Shown here: positions 8,580 through 17,444 of the stretch, piece by piece
Numbering within the stretch: position 1 is the first letter of the stretch
Layout: every line of letters begins with the position of its first letter
NCBI GenBank assembly: GCA_030614005.1
Contig: JAUWKS010000003.1
Location: forward strand, 65,354-115,547
Source: Candidatus Heimdallarchaeota archaeon
GTDB taxonomy: Archaea; Asgardarchaeota; Heimdallarchaeia; JABLTI01
Direction: 5' to 3'
Length of the DNA stretch: 50,194 nucleotides
The notes under the pieces: model-generated
The model's input: the letters and a program-made list of their open reading frames with translations, nothing else
Told to the model about the DNA's origin: nothing
Databases searched by the model: none
Position numbers and translations under genes: made by a program

Positions 8580-9830
8580 ATGAAAAAAATTACTGTTGGA
8601 AACTTACAAAGCAAACCAGGAAAAAGAGTGTATGGATATTTGGATATTCTAGAACATCCAGTGGGAACGGTTGAAAGATTGCCTGTAATAATTGCTCAAG
8701 GAATGAATGTTGGACCAACATTGTGGTTAACAGCAAACATTCACGGCGATGAATATACTGGGATACCTGTAATTCATAAAGTGATAAATACAATTGATTT
8801 GACTAAACTAAAGGGAACAATAGTAGCAATTCCAACATTAAATCCCGCAGGGTCAAGAGTTTGCCAAAGACATCCGTATTATGATAAAAAGGATCCAAAT
8901 AGATTGTTTCCTGATGGAAATCCCTTCAAAGATAAAGAATCGTCTGATTCTTCAGAAGTAATCCTAACAGAAAAAGAAGAAGATCTTGGAGATGACTTAT
9001 CAATAAAAACAGAATCACAAGTAGAAATAACGATAATCCAAGATACAAGCGAAAAGATACCTAACCCATTCGCAAAATATGAAACTGATGATCTTTATCC
9101 TTCAATTCAAGAAACTATTTTCAAGCGTTTGTTTGAAATAATTAAGGATTCTGCTGATTATTTAATTGACTTACATAATGCCTTTTTAAAATCCATTCCA
9201 TTTGTTTTTCTAGATAGAGTTCTCTATAATCCAGAATTGAGTGATGACGCTCACAAAGAAGCAACTGAGCTTTACAATCAAACAGAAGAAATGGTGAAAG
9301 CATTTGGATTAACAATTGTGAGAGAATCATTGCCGAAAAAATATGTTGCGAAAAAACTTCACCGATCAACTTCTGGTGCTGCGTTAAATTATTTAAGAAT
9401 CCCTTCATTTACAGTTGAACTGGGTATGTATTTAGATGTTGAGCCTGAAGTAGTAGAAGCTGCTACAATAGGAATTTATAATGTATTAACTTGGACAAAA
9501 ATGCTCGATGGTGAAATTAAGAAACTAACAGGAGTAAGAGTTGTCGCTGAAAGTGAATCAGTGCGATATCTTGGTCACCCGAGAGTATCAAAGTCTGCAA
9601 TAATCGAGCTCAAAGTAAAAAAAGGCGATTTTGTGAAAAAAGGTGATGTTATTGCCATCGCTCGAGATATCTTTGGAAGAGAAATACCTGAAGTTGGTGA
9701 AATAAAAACAGAAATTGATGGTTATGTATTTATGTTTAATCAAGGGATTATTCGATATCCAAATGAAGAAATCTGTTGGATGGCTGTTAAAGACAATCAA
9801 CTAATGATAGATAAGTGGCCAAAGAAATGA
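8580..9830 (+). CDS. Succinylglutamate desuccinylase/aspartoacylase family zinc hydrolase
   Basis: This family comprises zinc-dependent amidohydrolases of the M14-like fold (AstE/AspA). The zinc motif HGDE (in TANIHGDEYTGIPV, about residues 54-58) is present. The family segments NPAGSRVCQRHPYYD (about 92-106) and NRLFPDG follow, and the third zinc His lies in LIDLHNA (about 198). TVELGMYLD (about 281-289) is also conserved, and there is a beta-barrel C-terminal domain. Between the NRLFPDG motif and the helix at about 170 lies an insertion of about 45 very acidic residues that the catalytic fold does not need. The ATG follows GGCGGAGA at ten bases. The substrate is not evident. No arginine-catabolism genes lie nearby, so a general N-acyl amidase role is as likely. 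Confidence 0.85.
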   Translation: MKKITVGNLQSKPGKRVYGYLDILEHPVGTVERLPVIIAQGMNVGPTLWLTANIHGDEYTGIPVIHKVINTIDLTKLKGTIVAIPTLNPAGSRVCQRHPYYDKKDPNRLFPDGNPFKDKESSDSSEVILTEKEEDLGDDLSIKTESQVEITIIQDTSEKIPNPFAKYETDDLYPSIQETIFKRLFEIIKDSADYLIDLHNAFLKSIPFVFLDRVLYNPELSDDAHKEATELYNQTEEMVKAFGLTIVRESLPKKYVAKKLHRSTSGAALNYLRIPSFTVELGMYLDVEPEVVEAATIGIYNVLTWTKMLDGEIKKLTGVRVVAESESVRYLGHPRVSKSAIIELKVKKGDFVKKGDVIAIARDIFGREIPEVGEIKTEIDGYVFMFNQGIIRYPNEEICWMAVKDNQLMIDKWPKK

Positions 9831-9901
9831 TTTATCCTTTTAGTAAATAAATTATTATGAGGAAAAAGTCAAACAAAAATGTGTAGTTGAGGTTTAATGT
9901 T

Positions 9902-11332
9902 ATGTGTTATCTCCTGAAATTAAAAACAAAAATCCTTCTAGGTATGCTAATTGCTACAATGTTTTTACCTATTATACTTTCAAATTGTGAGATCAACCAA
10001 AATAGGTTTTCTATAGATATTGTCGGAGCAGCACAAACGGGTGCCCAAGTTTCCGATTTTTATGTAGCGATAAATCCTACCAATGAGCTTCATCTAATTT
10101 ACAGAGAAAAAATTGGTAGTTTCGATCAAATTTGTTACCTAGAATCTTCCTCTGAATATGTTTGGAATCAATCAAAAAATATCCTAATAAAAGAAAATGA
10201 AACACATAAACTCTATAGCAGACCTTCAATTACAACGAAAAATGATGAACCGTTTGCTGTATATGGATTTGAGAATGGAGTGAAAACAGGTATTGTGTTA
10301 CTTAAACGCAATACAACTACTAAGATTTGGTCAAGTGAGGTAGTGATTGAAAATATTGTCGGATATCTTAACGATCCAATTATTGCCTACAATGCAAATC
10401 AAACTAATTTTTGGTTATCTTGGGAAGATAAACATGAGGGAAACTATAGTCAATATTTGATGATTGGTAATAGCACTACATTGCAGTGGAGTGCACCAAC
10501 CAAATTGTCCTCGAATGAGTTGTATGATAGCCGGCAAGGAAATTTCATTTTAGATGAAGATGGAAATGGGCACTTTGTTTGGAAAGAAGGTCCAGAAAAT
10601 CATGAAAAAATATTTTATCGCAAAGTTTACTCTAACGGAACACTCGCTACTATTGAAGAAATTACAGATGGAACTTATGAATGTATTAAACCTGCAATTG
10701 TAATTGATGAAAATAAAAAAATAAATGTTTTTTGGAATAATCATTCTGATGCAGATCCCGGGACATTCCTTGGTACGAAATTTGTCTATTCAAGTATAAG
10801 AGAAAGTGATAATTGGAGCACTTCTTTTGAAGTTGGACCATATATCCCACTAGAAAGACCTGCTTCGGGTGAATCCGATGCTTTTACTGCTGCTGTTTGC
10901 CTATTGAAATCAAAGAATGAACTCTGGTTAGCCTATGAGATTGTTGAGGATTACGCCTATCATTCTGGAATTGATATTAGAAATAGAGAAAGTTATTCTT
11001 GGCAACCAAGCCGTCCACTATCATTAGTTAATAACCGTGCAAAAGATCCACAATTATTAAGTTCAACAAATGGTGATCTTATCTGCTTCTGGATAGATGC
11101 TCGTGCCGTAACTAATCAGGTTTATTTCCGCATTCGATTTGCTAATGAAGCATGGTCAAAAGAAATTGCTTTAACAGCATTCAAACAAAATTACTTTTCA
11201 TCCATTTGGGGATACGTGCTAGTCATAATTGGAGCAATAATAATACTAACTATTCCTTCTTTGATGATGCGATGGTTGCATAAGAAAAGGAAAGAAAAAT
11301 ATATTAAAGAAAGAGTAAAAAACTTGGATTAA
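9902..11332 (+). CDS. Secreted beta-propeller-like surface protein
   Basis: The protein has about 476 residues, with a signal helix at about 9-27 (ILLGMLIATMFLPIILS). Six or so beta-propeller-like modules follow, with the recurring logic of Asp/Asn turns followed by an aromatic strand (for example DGNGHFVWKEG and KKINVFWNNHS), as in BNR/sialidase-type propellers. A C-terminal membrane helix (about 437-457) ends in a basic tail. No catalytic Asp/Glu/Tyr set can be assigned, so a binding role is more likely than sialidase activity. I chose ATG 9902, which has GAGGT nine bases upstream. TTG 9887 is the longer alternative. Its stop overlaps the converging gene by four bases. The same propeller logic forms the N-terminal part of the 12011-15340 protein. 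Confidence 0.75.
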   Translation: MCYLLKLKTKILLGMLIATMFLPIILSNCEINQNRFSIDIVGAAQTGAQVSDFYVAINPTNELHLIYREKIGSFDQICYLESSSEYVWNQSKNILIKENETHKLYSRPSITTKNDEPFAVYGFENGVKTGIVLLKRNTTTKIWSSEVVIENIVGYLNDPIIAYNANQTNFWLSWEDKHEGNYSQYLMIGNSTTLQWSAPTKLSSNELYDSRQGNFILDEDGNGHFVWKEGPENHEKIFYRKVYSNGTLATIEEITDGTYECIKPAIVIDENKKINVFWNNHSDADPGTFLGTKFVYSSIRESDNWSTSFEVGPYIPLERPASGESDAFTAAVCLLKSKNELWLAYEIVEDYAYHSGIDIRNRESYSWQPSRPLSLVNNRAKDPQLLSSTNGDLICFWIDARAVTNQVYFRIRFANEAWSKEIALTAFKQNYFSSIWGYVLVIIGAIIILTIPSLMMRWLHKKRKEKYIKERVKNLD

Positions 11333-11862
11333 AATATAAGATCTTCAGCTGTTTTTTTCCTTTCTTTTTCTGCTGGGTTAATTTTCTCTACTAATTCAAT
11401 ATACAATTCTTTTGGGAATTTTATCCCAAGAAATCTAGCAACAATTTTTTCTTTCTCTTTTTTATTATGAGCAATAAAGAGTATTGTACCAAAATCTAAT
11501 CTACTGGAAAGAATTGGTATTTTTCTGATTTTTATGTAAAGGATATCTGAGTATTTGATAACTTTCTTTTTCTTTGGGCGGTAAATTCTGATTAATTCAA
11601 ATGAGTCGTCACCAACCCAATATCTCCTTGAATTAACTGAAACATAGATGATTGCAAATACAAGAAAGACTACAAATGAAACAATAGACCAAACAATTTT
11701 TGAGTACAAGTCTGGATTCGAGCTGCTTTGCACAATTGGTTCTACAATAAAATAGACTATAGCAAAAAATACCCCATTCAATAGCAATGCTACTATTAAC
11801 AAAGTGATTATGTATGTTGTACTCGGAGCAATAGAGTAATTTGCTGGTTTTTTAGCACTCAT
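11329..11862 (-). CDS. Two-helix membrane protein with PH-like cytoplasmic domain
   Basis: This 177-residue protein has two transmembrane helices (about 17-40 and 57-78), followed by a beta-rich basic domain (about 83-165). Its pattern resembles bacterial PH-like domains (DUF304 type): a YWVGDDSFELIRIYRPK strand pair, an IKYSDILYIKI strand and a final helix (FPKELYIELVEKINP). Such proteins are membrane-associated and their role is mostly unknown. The ATG at 11862 begins MSAKKPANYS. It is convergent with, and overlaps by four bases, the propeller gene. A second protein of similar build lies at 23599-24285. Confidence 0.7.
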   Translation of the reverse strand: MSAKKPANYSIAPSTTYIITLLIVALLLNGVFFAIVYFIVEPIVQSSSNPDLYSKIVWSIVSFVVFLVFAIIYVSVNSRRYWVGDDSFELIRIYRPKKKKVIKYSDILYIKIRKIPILSSRLDFGTILFIAHNKKEKEKIVARFLGIKFPKELYIELVEKINPAEKERKKTAEDLIF

Positions 11863-12010
11863 TTAATTAACCACAGTAAATACAATTATTGTATAATACT
11901 AATTATAGTTTTGTTGACTCCTTATTAAAAATAATTCTAATGGAAGATTAAAACAATAACTCATTTCCCAAGTTCAATAAAGTAATACAAACTTTATTAA
12001 TTTCGAGCAA

Positions 12011-15000
12011 GTGCTTCACATCGTGTTGATAGTTGTGGATAGAATAACGCTTAATAAAACTTCAAATAAATTAAGAATTGTATTTACCATATTTACTATT
12101 GCAATATTTCTATCAAATACTATTTTGATTAATTCAAAGATGGATATAAATACCAGAGAAGAACAAAGTGATAATCTGTCCTTATCAACAAAAATACCTC
12201 ACTTATATTCAACAACGATATCTAAATTGCCTATACAAGATAATCACTTACCAACTATACAAGCGATACAAGCAGGTATAACTTGGAATGGTGATGAAAT
12301 TCTTGATGACCCATATGCACCTGTTGACCCTGTTATAGTAACAGATAGCAATGATATAATTCACATTTGTTGGGCAAATTATGCTAATGGTCGAACTTTG
12401 TATCATCAAATGATTTTTTCAAATGAATCATATGGAGAAAAAGAAGTAGTTGATAATAAGGCTGATGGAGAATCGTATAGATTAGATATTGCAGCCGATA
12501 GTTTTGGTAAAATACATCTGACCTATTCTTGGGGATCTACAGTTGGAACCCAGAAAACTTACTATCGATATTGGCAAGAAAACAGCTGGAGCACTGTTGA
12601 AAGAGTGGACCACGGTTTGAACGAAAAAGGAGAACCTGTTCCTGCTCAAGCACCAAAAATTGCTGTAGATAGCACAGGAACTCCACATATAATTTGGAAC
12701 TCCTTTTATCAAGATGCATATGGTGGATTAGTACTATCTGAAATCTTATATCAAAAACGATTAGGGACAAATCAGTGGAGTGTAGTAATTGAAGCTGGGT
12801 TTTCAAAACCAGGTGACTATGATATTGTCATTTCTGATAATGGTTATATTCATATTATGTTTGCACTAATAAATGGCTTATTTTCAGTAGAATATCAGCA
12901 AGTCTATTATTTAAGTAAACATCTCGATCAAAGTGATTGGACCTCTTTTGATATGTTGTTAAATCAGTACAAACCAAATATAATAAACGTTATACCAATA
13001 CCCGCAATGGTAACCACAGGTTCGGCAGTGCACTGTTTTGTAAACTATCTCGGTGAAACTGACTCACAGATATTACATTTTATTAGAACAGCCGGGAATT
13101 GGAATCCACCAATTACAATCTCAACGAAAGCAGGCATATCTGGAAGAATTAAATTGTCTGCAGCAACTTCATCTGTGGGAAATATTATACTTACCTGGCC
13201 ATATTATGTTTCAGACTCGATTTCTTTAAGATATCAAGTATATTCTGCAACTTCTGAGCAATGGTCTAGCACTTTTTATGTAACCTCAAACTATACTACA
13301 GCACAAGAACCTTCAATAATTTATGATAACAGCGACAATATTCATCTCGTTTGGAGAGATTATCTCCCTACATCTGGTAGCGCTCTCTACTATAAGCAAG
13401 GTTTTGCAGATGATGATCTTGATGGTCTGTCAAATGATGATGAAATAGCAATATACTTTACAGATCCATATAATGCAGATTCAGATAGTGACTTGTTAAA
13501 CGATGGATCTGAAATAAGTTTGGGAATGGATCCATTAAACCCAGATGAAGATATGGATTTAATTTTAGATGGATGGGAAATTCAATACAATTTTGATCCA
13601 AATAATGCAACAGATGCGTTAATCGATTTGGACAATGACAATTTAACCAACCTGGAAGAATTTTTAGCAAATACCTTTCCAAATAACAATGATACAGATT
13701 TTGATGATTTGCTAGATGGAGAAGAACTACAAATCCATTTTACAGACCCCACAGAAAGTGATAGCGATGAAGATTTGCTTTTAGATGGCGAAGAAATAAA
13801 TGATTTTGGCACAGATCCAAATAATAATGATACCGAAGATGATGGCATGCCAGATGGGTATGAAATTCAAAATAGTCTTGATCCACTACTAAATGATTCT
13901 TTAGCTGATCCTGATTTAGAAGGTTTAACAAATATCCAAGAATATTATTACAACACAAACCCTCAGTTGAACGACACAGATATGGATAAATTATCTGATT
14001 TTGAGGAAATTTTCAATTATGAAACAAATCCACTTGTATCAGATACGGATGGAGACTTTCTATCTGATTTTTATGAATTAAATATTAATTCAACAGATAC
14101 TACCTACAACACTCCAAATCTTTATTCAACAAATCCTCTCGTTTCTGACACTGATCTAGATAGCTTATCAGATTATCAAGAAATACACCTTCATCTAACT
14201 AACCCAATCTTAGCAGATACAGATTATGATCAAATGTTAGATGGATTTGAAGTTGAATATGGATTGGATCCATTTACTGATGACGCTTCTGAAGATTATG
14301 ATGAAGATGAGTTAACTAATTACCAGGAGTCACTGTATAATTCCAATCCTTTTGCAAATGATACAGATAATGATCTGATTTATGATAAACAAGAAATTGA
14401 CTATGGAACAAACCCACTTTCAAGTGATACCGATTTTGATAAATTAGGAGATTATTCTGAGATATTTATTTACTCAACAAATGCATCTAATCCGGATACT
14501 GATTTGGATGGTTTAGATGACTATGTAGAATTATTCTATTACTTTTCAGATCCTTTGAATATCGATACCGATGGTGACACTCTTTTAGATGGACAAGAAG
14601 TCTATCTCTATCAATCAAGTCCAACTCAAGTAGATACCGATACGGATGGATTAACTGATTTACAAGAAGTTCAATTTAATTCTAGCCCTGCACTAGTTGA
14701 CTCCGATTTAGATGGTATGGATGATTATTGGGAGTGGCTCTATGGCTTCAATCCTCGAATAGATGAATCTCTTGGAGATAATGATTTCGATGGTTTGACA
14801 AATTTCGAGGAATATCTTTTTCTTTCCAATCCTTGGAAAATAGATACGGATGATGATTTAATTCCTGATTATTTTGAAGTCTATCGATATTTTACTTTAC
14901 CAAATAATAATGATACCGATTCTGATATGTTAAGTGACTATGAAGAGAAATTTATCCATTTCACTTCGCCTCTTGATCCGGATGTAGATGACGATGGCTT

Positions 15001-15340
15001 ATCAGATGGCTATGAAATTCTTTTTTCATTCACAGATCCTTTTAATATCGATACCGATTTCGACGGCTATTCTGATTTTGATGAAGTAGAAGCAGGAACA
15101 AATCCTCTTGATGCTCGTTTTAATCCTTTAACAAAAAGGATTGTTCTTCTAACAAGTGTTTCTTCTGGAATCGTTGCGTTTCTTCTTATCTATTTTCTTA
15201 GCCCATTTATTGGAAAAGCAATTTCACGACGAAAAGAAAACGAATGGGTTCAAATTGGTCTTGAAAAGCGTCATCAAAAACACTCTGAATTATTACATAA
15301 TACAAACGGAATAGCTCAAAATCAAGATGATACTACTTAG
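12011..15340 (+). CDS. Giant surface protein: beta-propeller plus about 24 Asp-rich calcium-type repeats
   Basis: This 1109-residue protein has a signal helix near residues 20-42 and a propeller-like region (about 90-455). The rest of the ectodomain (about 460-1045) is made of about two dozen repeats. Each has a DTDxDxLxDxxE loop like the calcium sites of thrombospondin type 3/EF-hand-like repeats, followed by a short TNPxxxDTD link. One helix (about 1050-1070) and a basic cytoplasmic tail close it. The repeats should form a rigid calcium-loaded stalk that holds the propeller away from the cell. The start is uncertain: GTG 12011, GTG 12023, TTG 12026 and GTG 12035 are all in frame before the signal, and no clear ribosome site separates them. 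It is followed by a hairpin terminator. Confidence 0.85.
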   Translation: MLHIVLIVVDRITLNKTSNKLRIVFTIFTIAIFLSNTILINSKMDINTREEQSDNLSLSTKIPHLYSTTISKLPIQDNHLPTIQAIQAGITWNGDEILDDPYAPVDPVIVTDSNDIIHICWANYANGRTLYHQMIFSNESYGEKEVVDNKADGESYRLDIAADSFGKIHLTYSWGSTVGTQKTYYRYWQENSWSTVERVDHGLNEKGEPVPAQAPKIAVDSTGTPHIIWNSFYQDAYGGLVLSEILYQKRLGTNQWSVVIEAGFSKPGDYDIVISDNGYIHIMFALINGLFSVEYQQVYYLSKHLDQSDWTSFDMLLNQYKPNIINVIPIPAMVTTGSAVHCFVNYLGETDSQILHFIRTAGNWNPPITISTKAGISGRIKLSAATSSVGNIILTWPYYVSDSISLRYQVYSATSEQWSSTFYVTSNYTTAQEPSIIYDNSDNIHLVWRDYLPTSGSALYYKQGFADDDLDGLSNDDEIAIYFTDPYNADSDSDLLNDGSEISLGMDPLNPDEDMDLILDGWEIQYNFDPNNATDALIDLDNDNLTNLEEFLANTFPNNNDTDFDDLLDGEELQIHFTDPTESDSDEDLLLDGEEINDFGTDPNNNDTEDDGMPDGYEIQNSLDPLLNDSLADPDLEGLTNIQEYYYNTNPQLNDTDMDKLSDFEEIFNYETNPLVSDTDGDFLSDFYELNINSTDTTYNTPNLYSTNPLVSDTDLDSLSDYQEIHLHLTNPILADTDYDQMLDGFEVEYGLDPFTDDASEDYDEDELTNYQESLYNSNPFANDTDNDLIYDKQEIDYGTNPLSSDTDFDKLGDYSEIFIYSTNASNPDTDLDGLDDYVELFYYFSDPLNIDTDGDTLLDGQEVYLYQSSPTQVDTDTDGLTDLQEVQFNSSPALVDSDLDGMDDYWEWLYGFNPRIDESLGDNDFDGLTNFEEYLFLSNPWKIDTDDDLIPDYFEVYRYFTLPNNNDTDSDMLSDYEEKFIHFTSPLDPDVDDDGLSDGYEILFSFTDPFNIDTDFDGYSDFDEVEAGTNPLDARFNPLTKRIVLLTSVSSGIVAFLLIYFLSPFIGKAISRRKENEWVQIGLEKRHQKHSELLHNTNGIAQNQDDTT

Positions 15341-15363
15341 AAAATAACAGTAAAAATAGTAGA

Positions 15364-15385
15364 AAGAGGAATATTTAGTCCTCTT
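15364..15385. terminator. Terminator between converging surface-protein genes
   Basis: AAGAGGA (15364-15370) pairs with TCCTCTT (15379-15385) across an eight-base loop, and TCTTTTTCTTC follows. It lies between the stops of the giant repeat protein and the Glu-rich membrane protein. Confidence 0.6.
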
Positions 15386-15397
15386 CTTTTTCTTCAC

Positions 15398-16114
15398 TTA
15401 ATCTTCATCAAGAACTTCATCTGCTAGTTCTTCAACAGAAATTTCTTCAGAATCTTCTGTACTTTCTTCCGTAACTTCTTTAGAAATCTCTTCTGCTACT
15501 TCTTCGACAGCTTCTTCGTCAATTTCTTCTTCAGTTTCTTCAACCGCATTTTCTATTGCTTCTTCTATTGCTTCCTCAATAATTTCATCAACAGCTTCTT
15601 CTTCTTCAATAGCGTCTTCGATTTCTTCTTCTTCCTCTGTTTCTTCTGTCATCTCTTCTGCGATTTCTTCTGCAGTTTCTTCGTCAATTTCTTCTTCAGT
15701 CTCTTCAATGGAATCTTCTACTGCATCTTCTATTGCGTCTTCAATGGATTCTTCTACTGCTTCTTTTTCAGCCAAGTCTTCTTTTGCTTCCTCTAAGAAT
15801 TCTAATTCTTCATCCTTTTTAGAGGGTTTTTTCTCTTTTTTAGTTTTAACTTTCTTGGTTGTACCCTTTCTTTTCACGAGTCCGATAATTATTATTACGA
15901 TTAAAATGATTATACCAATTACTACCAGAGCAGCACCAACTAAGAACAAAATGATGAAAATTATCGGTAAGTCTTCAATAGTCTCAATTTGATCTGTTAA
16001 AGTCATTAAAGCAGGAACAATGATTAATAACAAACCTAAAATAGTAAGTGCATAGGCAGCTGCTCCTGCTTGACTACCTACTCTTCTATTTTTTGGTTCT
16101 TCATTGGATGTCAT
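15398..16114 (-). CDS. Membrane protein with extreme Glu-rich repetitive tail
   Basis: This 238-residue protein has two hydrophobic segments (about 18-40 and 50-83) and a short Lys-rich linker (about 84-102). About 135 residues follow that are almost entirely Glu, Ile, Ala, Asp, Ser and Thr in loose repeats such as EETEEEIDEE and EEIAEEMTEE. The tail is strongly acidic and either disordered or a single long helix. Near-identical blocks at about residues 132-155 and 193-215 suggest internal duplication of a GAA-rich DNA segment. I recognise no family. The complementary strand is also open (15708-15992), but only as a Ser/Phe-rich shadow of this repeat. Confidence 0.75.
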   Translation of the reverse strand: MTSNEEPKNRRVGSQAGAAAYALTILGLLLIIVPALMTLTDQIETIEDLPIIFIILFLVGAALVVIGIIILIVIIIIGLVKRKGTTKKVKTKKEKKPSKKDEELEFLEEAKEDLAEKEAVEESIEDAIEDAVEDSIEETEEEIDEETAEEIAEEMTEETEEEEEIEDAIEEEEAVDEIIEEAIEEAIENAVEETEEEIDEEAVEEVAEEISKEVTEESTEDSEEISVEELADEVLDED

Positions 16115-16353
16115 AGTTGTTTACTATCCGCATCAAAATTAAATTTTGTGCAATAGATAATTCTGTTGTTTTTTCAATAAAATCGCCTATTTTTTCTTTA
16201 TTTGGATTAGAAATTACGTAAAAAACCAGTTCCCACTTTTGTATTCTAAATAAAATTCTTCTACTTGCCAAAGAAAGTGAATCATTATCATTAATAGATA
16301 GGACTCAAATAATTAATTGCTATTCTTTTAGCACTATAATGGAGTAAAATTAC

Positions 16354-16755
16354 ATAGAAATTGAAAGTAAATGGTTAGATAAATATCGTTTTTCCGTAAC
16401 AAACGGCAGAAATGACCCAATAGTAATTGATGTTGGACCTGATTATGGTGGCAACGGACCTTCAGCTCTAGAATTGGTAATTATGGCTTTAGCAACATGC
16501 TTAGGAACGACATACAAAATGATTGCTGACAAAATGCATCTCACTATTACAGCAATAAGTGTGAAAGCAAAAGCAAATAAAAATGAGAAGGATTTCATTA
16601 CTGATATTAAGTTGCATGTTTATGTTTCTTCAAAAGATCCAATTGAAAAATTAGAAAAAACACTTGAACTGGCAGAAAACAATTGTCCAGTAGATAATAT
16701 CTTTCAACAAACAAAAATCTCAGTGGAAGCTGAACTACATATAAATGCTGATTGA
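16354..16755 (+). CDS. OsmC family protein, apparent ATA start codon
   Basis: OsmC/Ohr-type proteins are small thiol peroxidases or related proteins. This 133-residue copy keeps both family cysteines, in ALATCLGTTYKM and in ENNCPVDNIF. It aligns along its whole length with the neighbour at 16911-17318. An in-frame TAA at 16345 bounds the frame. The only position that matches the neighbour's start exactly (16 residues before the shared NGR) is an ATA codon at 16354, with GGAG nine bases upstream. The first ordinary in-frame start, TTG 16474, would remove 40 conserved residues. So this is either a true AUA start or an ATG changed to ATA. The two copies probably arose by tandem duplication. Confidence 0.8.
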   Translation: MEIESKWLDKYRFSVTNGRNDPIVIDVGPDYGGNGPSALELVIMALATCLGTTYKMIADKMHLTITAISVKAKANKNEKDFITDIKLHVYVSSKDPIEKLEKTLELAENNCPVDNIFQQTKISVEAELHINAD

Positions 16756-16768
16756 TCAAATAAGAATA

Positions 16769-16790
16769 ATGAGGTGCTTTTTTTCCTCAT
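16769..16790 (+). terminator. Hairpin terminator between the two OsmC genes
   Basis: ATGAGG (16769-16774) pairs with CCTCAT (16785-16790) across a T-rich loop, and CTTTTC follows. It separates the two tandem genes into two transcripts. Confidence 0.5.
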
Positions 16791-16910
16791 CTTTTCACTA
16801 TTTTACATTTAGTATATTGATAAAAACAAATTCTCGGAAAATCCGTAACGTTTATTTAAGCTAATAATTCGCAGATTGAATCGGAGTAATTTCTGGAGGA
16901 AATTAAATCT

Positions 16911-17318
16911 TTGAAATCCGTATACAGATTAGCAAAAAACTTTCATGCCGTTGTCGATAACGGTAGAACACATTCAATCGCTATTGATTTACCACCTGAC
17001 AATGGTGGTGAAGATTTAGGTGCAACAGCATTAGAATTATGCGTTATGGGATTATCTGGTTGCATAGGCACTATTTTTGTAAAAATAGCAAAAAAAATGC
17101 GCTTAACAATCAATCATTTAGACGTTGACCTTGAAGCATTCAAAGGACCTAGTGATCCAACTGTAACCAAAGTCACCGCCAAAGTATTCGTAAACTCTCC
17201 CGATAGCCTTGAAAAATTAAACAAGTGTTTGGAACTTACACTTGCTTCTTGTCCTGTTGGAGTAATATTTACAAATGCAGGTATACCAACAGAAGTAACT
17301 TTAGAGAAAGTAGCATAA
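16911..17318 (+). CDS. OsmC family protein (second copy)
   Basis: This 135-residue OsmC-like protein has both conserved cysteines (GLSGCIGTIF and LASCPVGVIF). It starts at TTG 16911, with GGAGG about twelve bases upstream. Family members reduce organic hydroperoxides or act on small thiol substrates. The archaeal short OsmC forms are poorly defined, so the exact substrate is open. It is clearly related to the copy at 16354-16755, sharing the NGR, DNGG/DYGG, ALEL and ANCP-type blocks, but the two are diverged in detail and so not a recent exact duplicate. A T-rich run after the stop probably ends transcription. Confidence 0.85.
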   Translation: MKSVYRLAKNFHAVVDNGRTHSIAIDLPPDNGGEDLGATALELCVMGLSGCIGTIFVKIAKKMRLTINHLDVDLEAFKGPSDPTVTKVTAKVFVNSPDSLEKLNKCLELTLASCPVGVIFTNAGIPTEVTLEKVA

Positions 17319-17444
17319 ATTTTTTGCTTTCTTTCCCTTATTTTTTCTATTAATTTTGTCGATATAGATATGAAAGGTTTTTAATGGTGGAGCACTAATA
17401 ACTCCTAGAGCTAATTATAGATTAGTTATGATGGTGTATTTATT

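Noticed and set aside
15708..15992. Plus-strand open frame rich in Ser and Phe
   Set aside because: It is the reverse of the Glu-rich tail and first helices of the 15398-16114 gene. Its composition follows from GAA/TCT repeats, and it has no start signals.
17411..17425. CTAAT-TATAG-ATTAG inverted repeat before the Gly-rich membrane protein
   Set aside because: Five-base arms in AT-rich DNA are expected by chance, and there is no second copy nearby.
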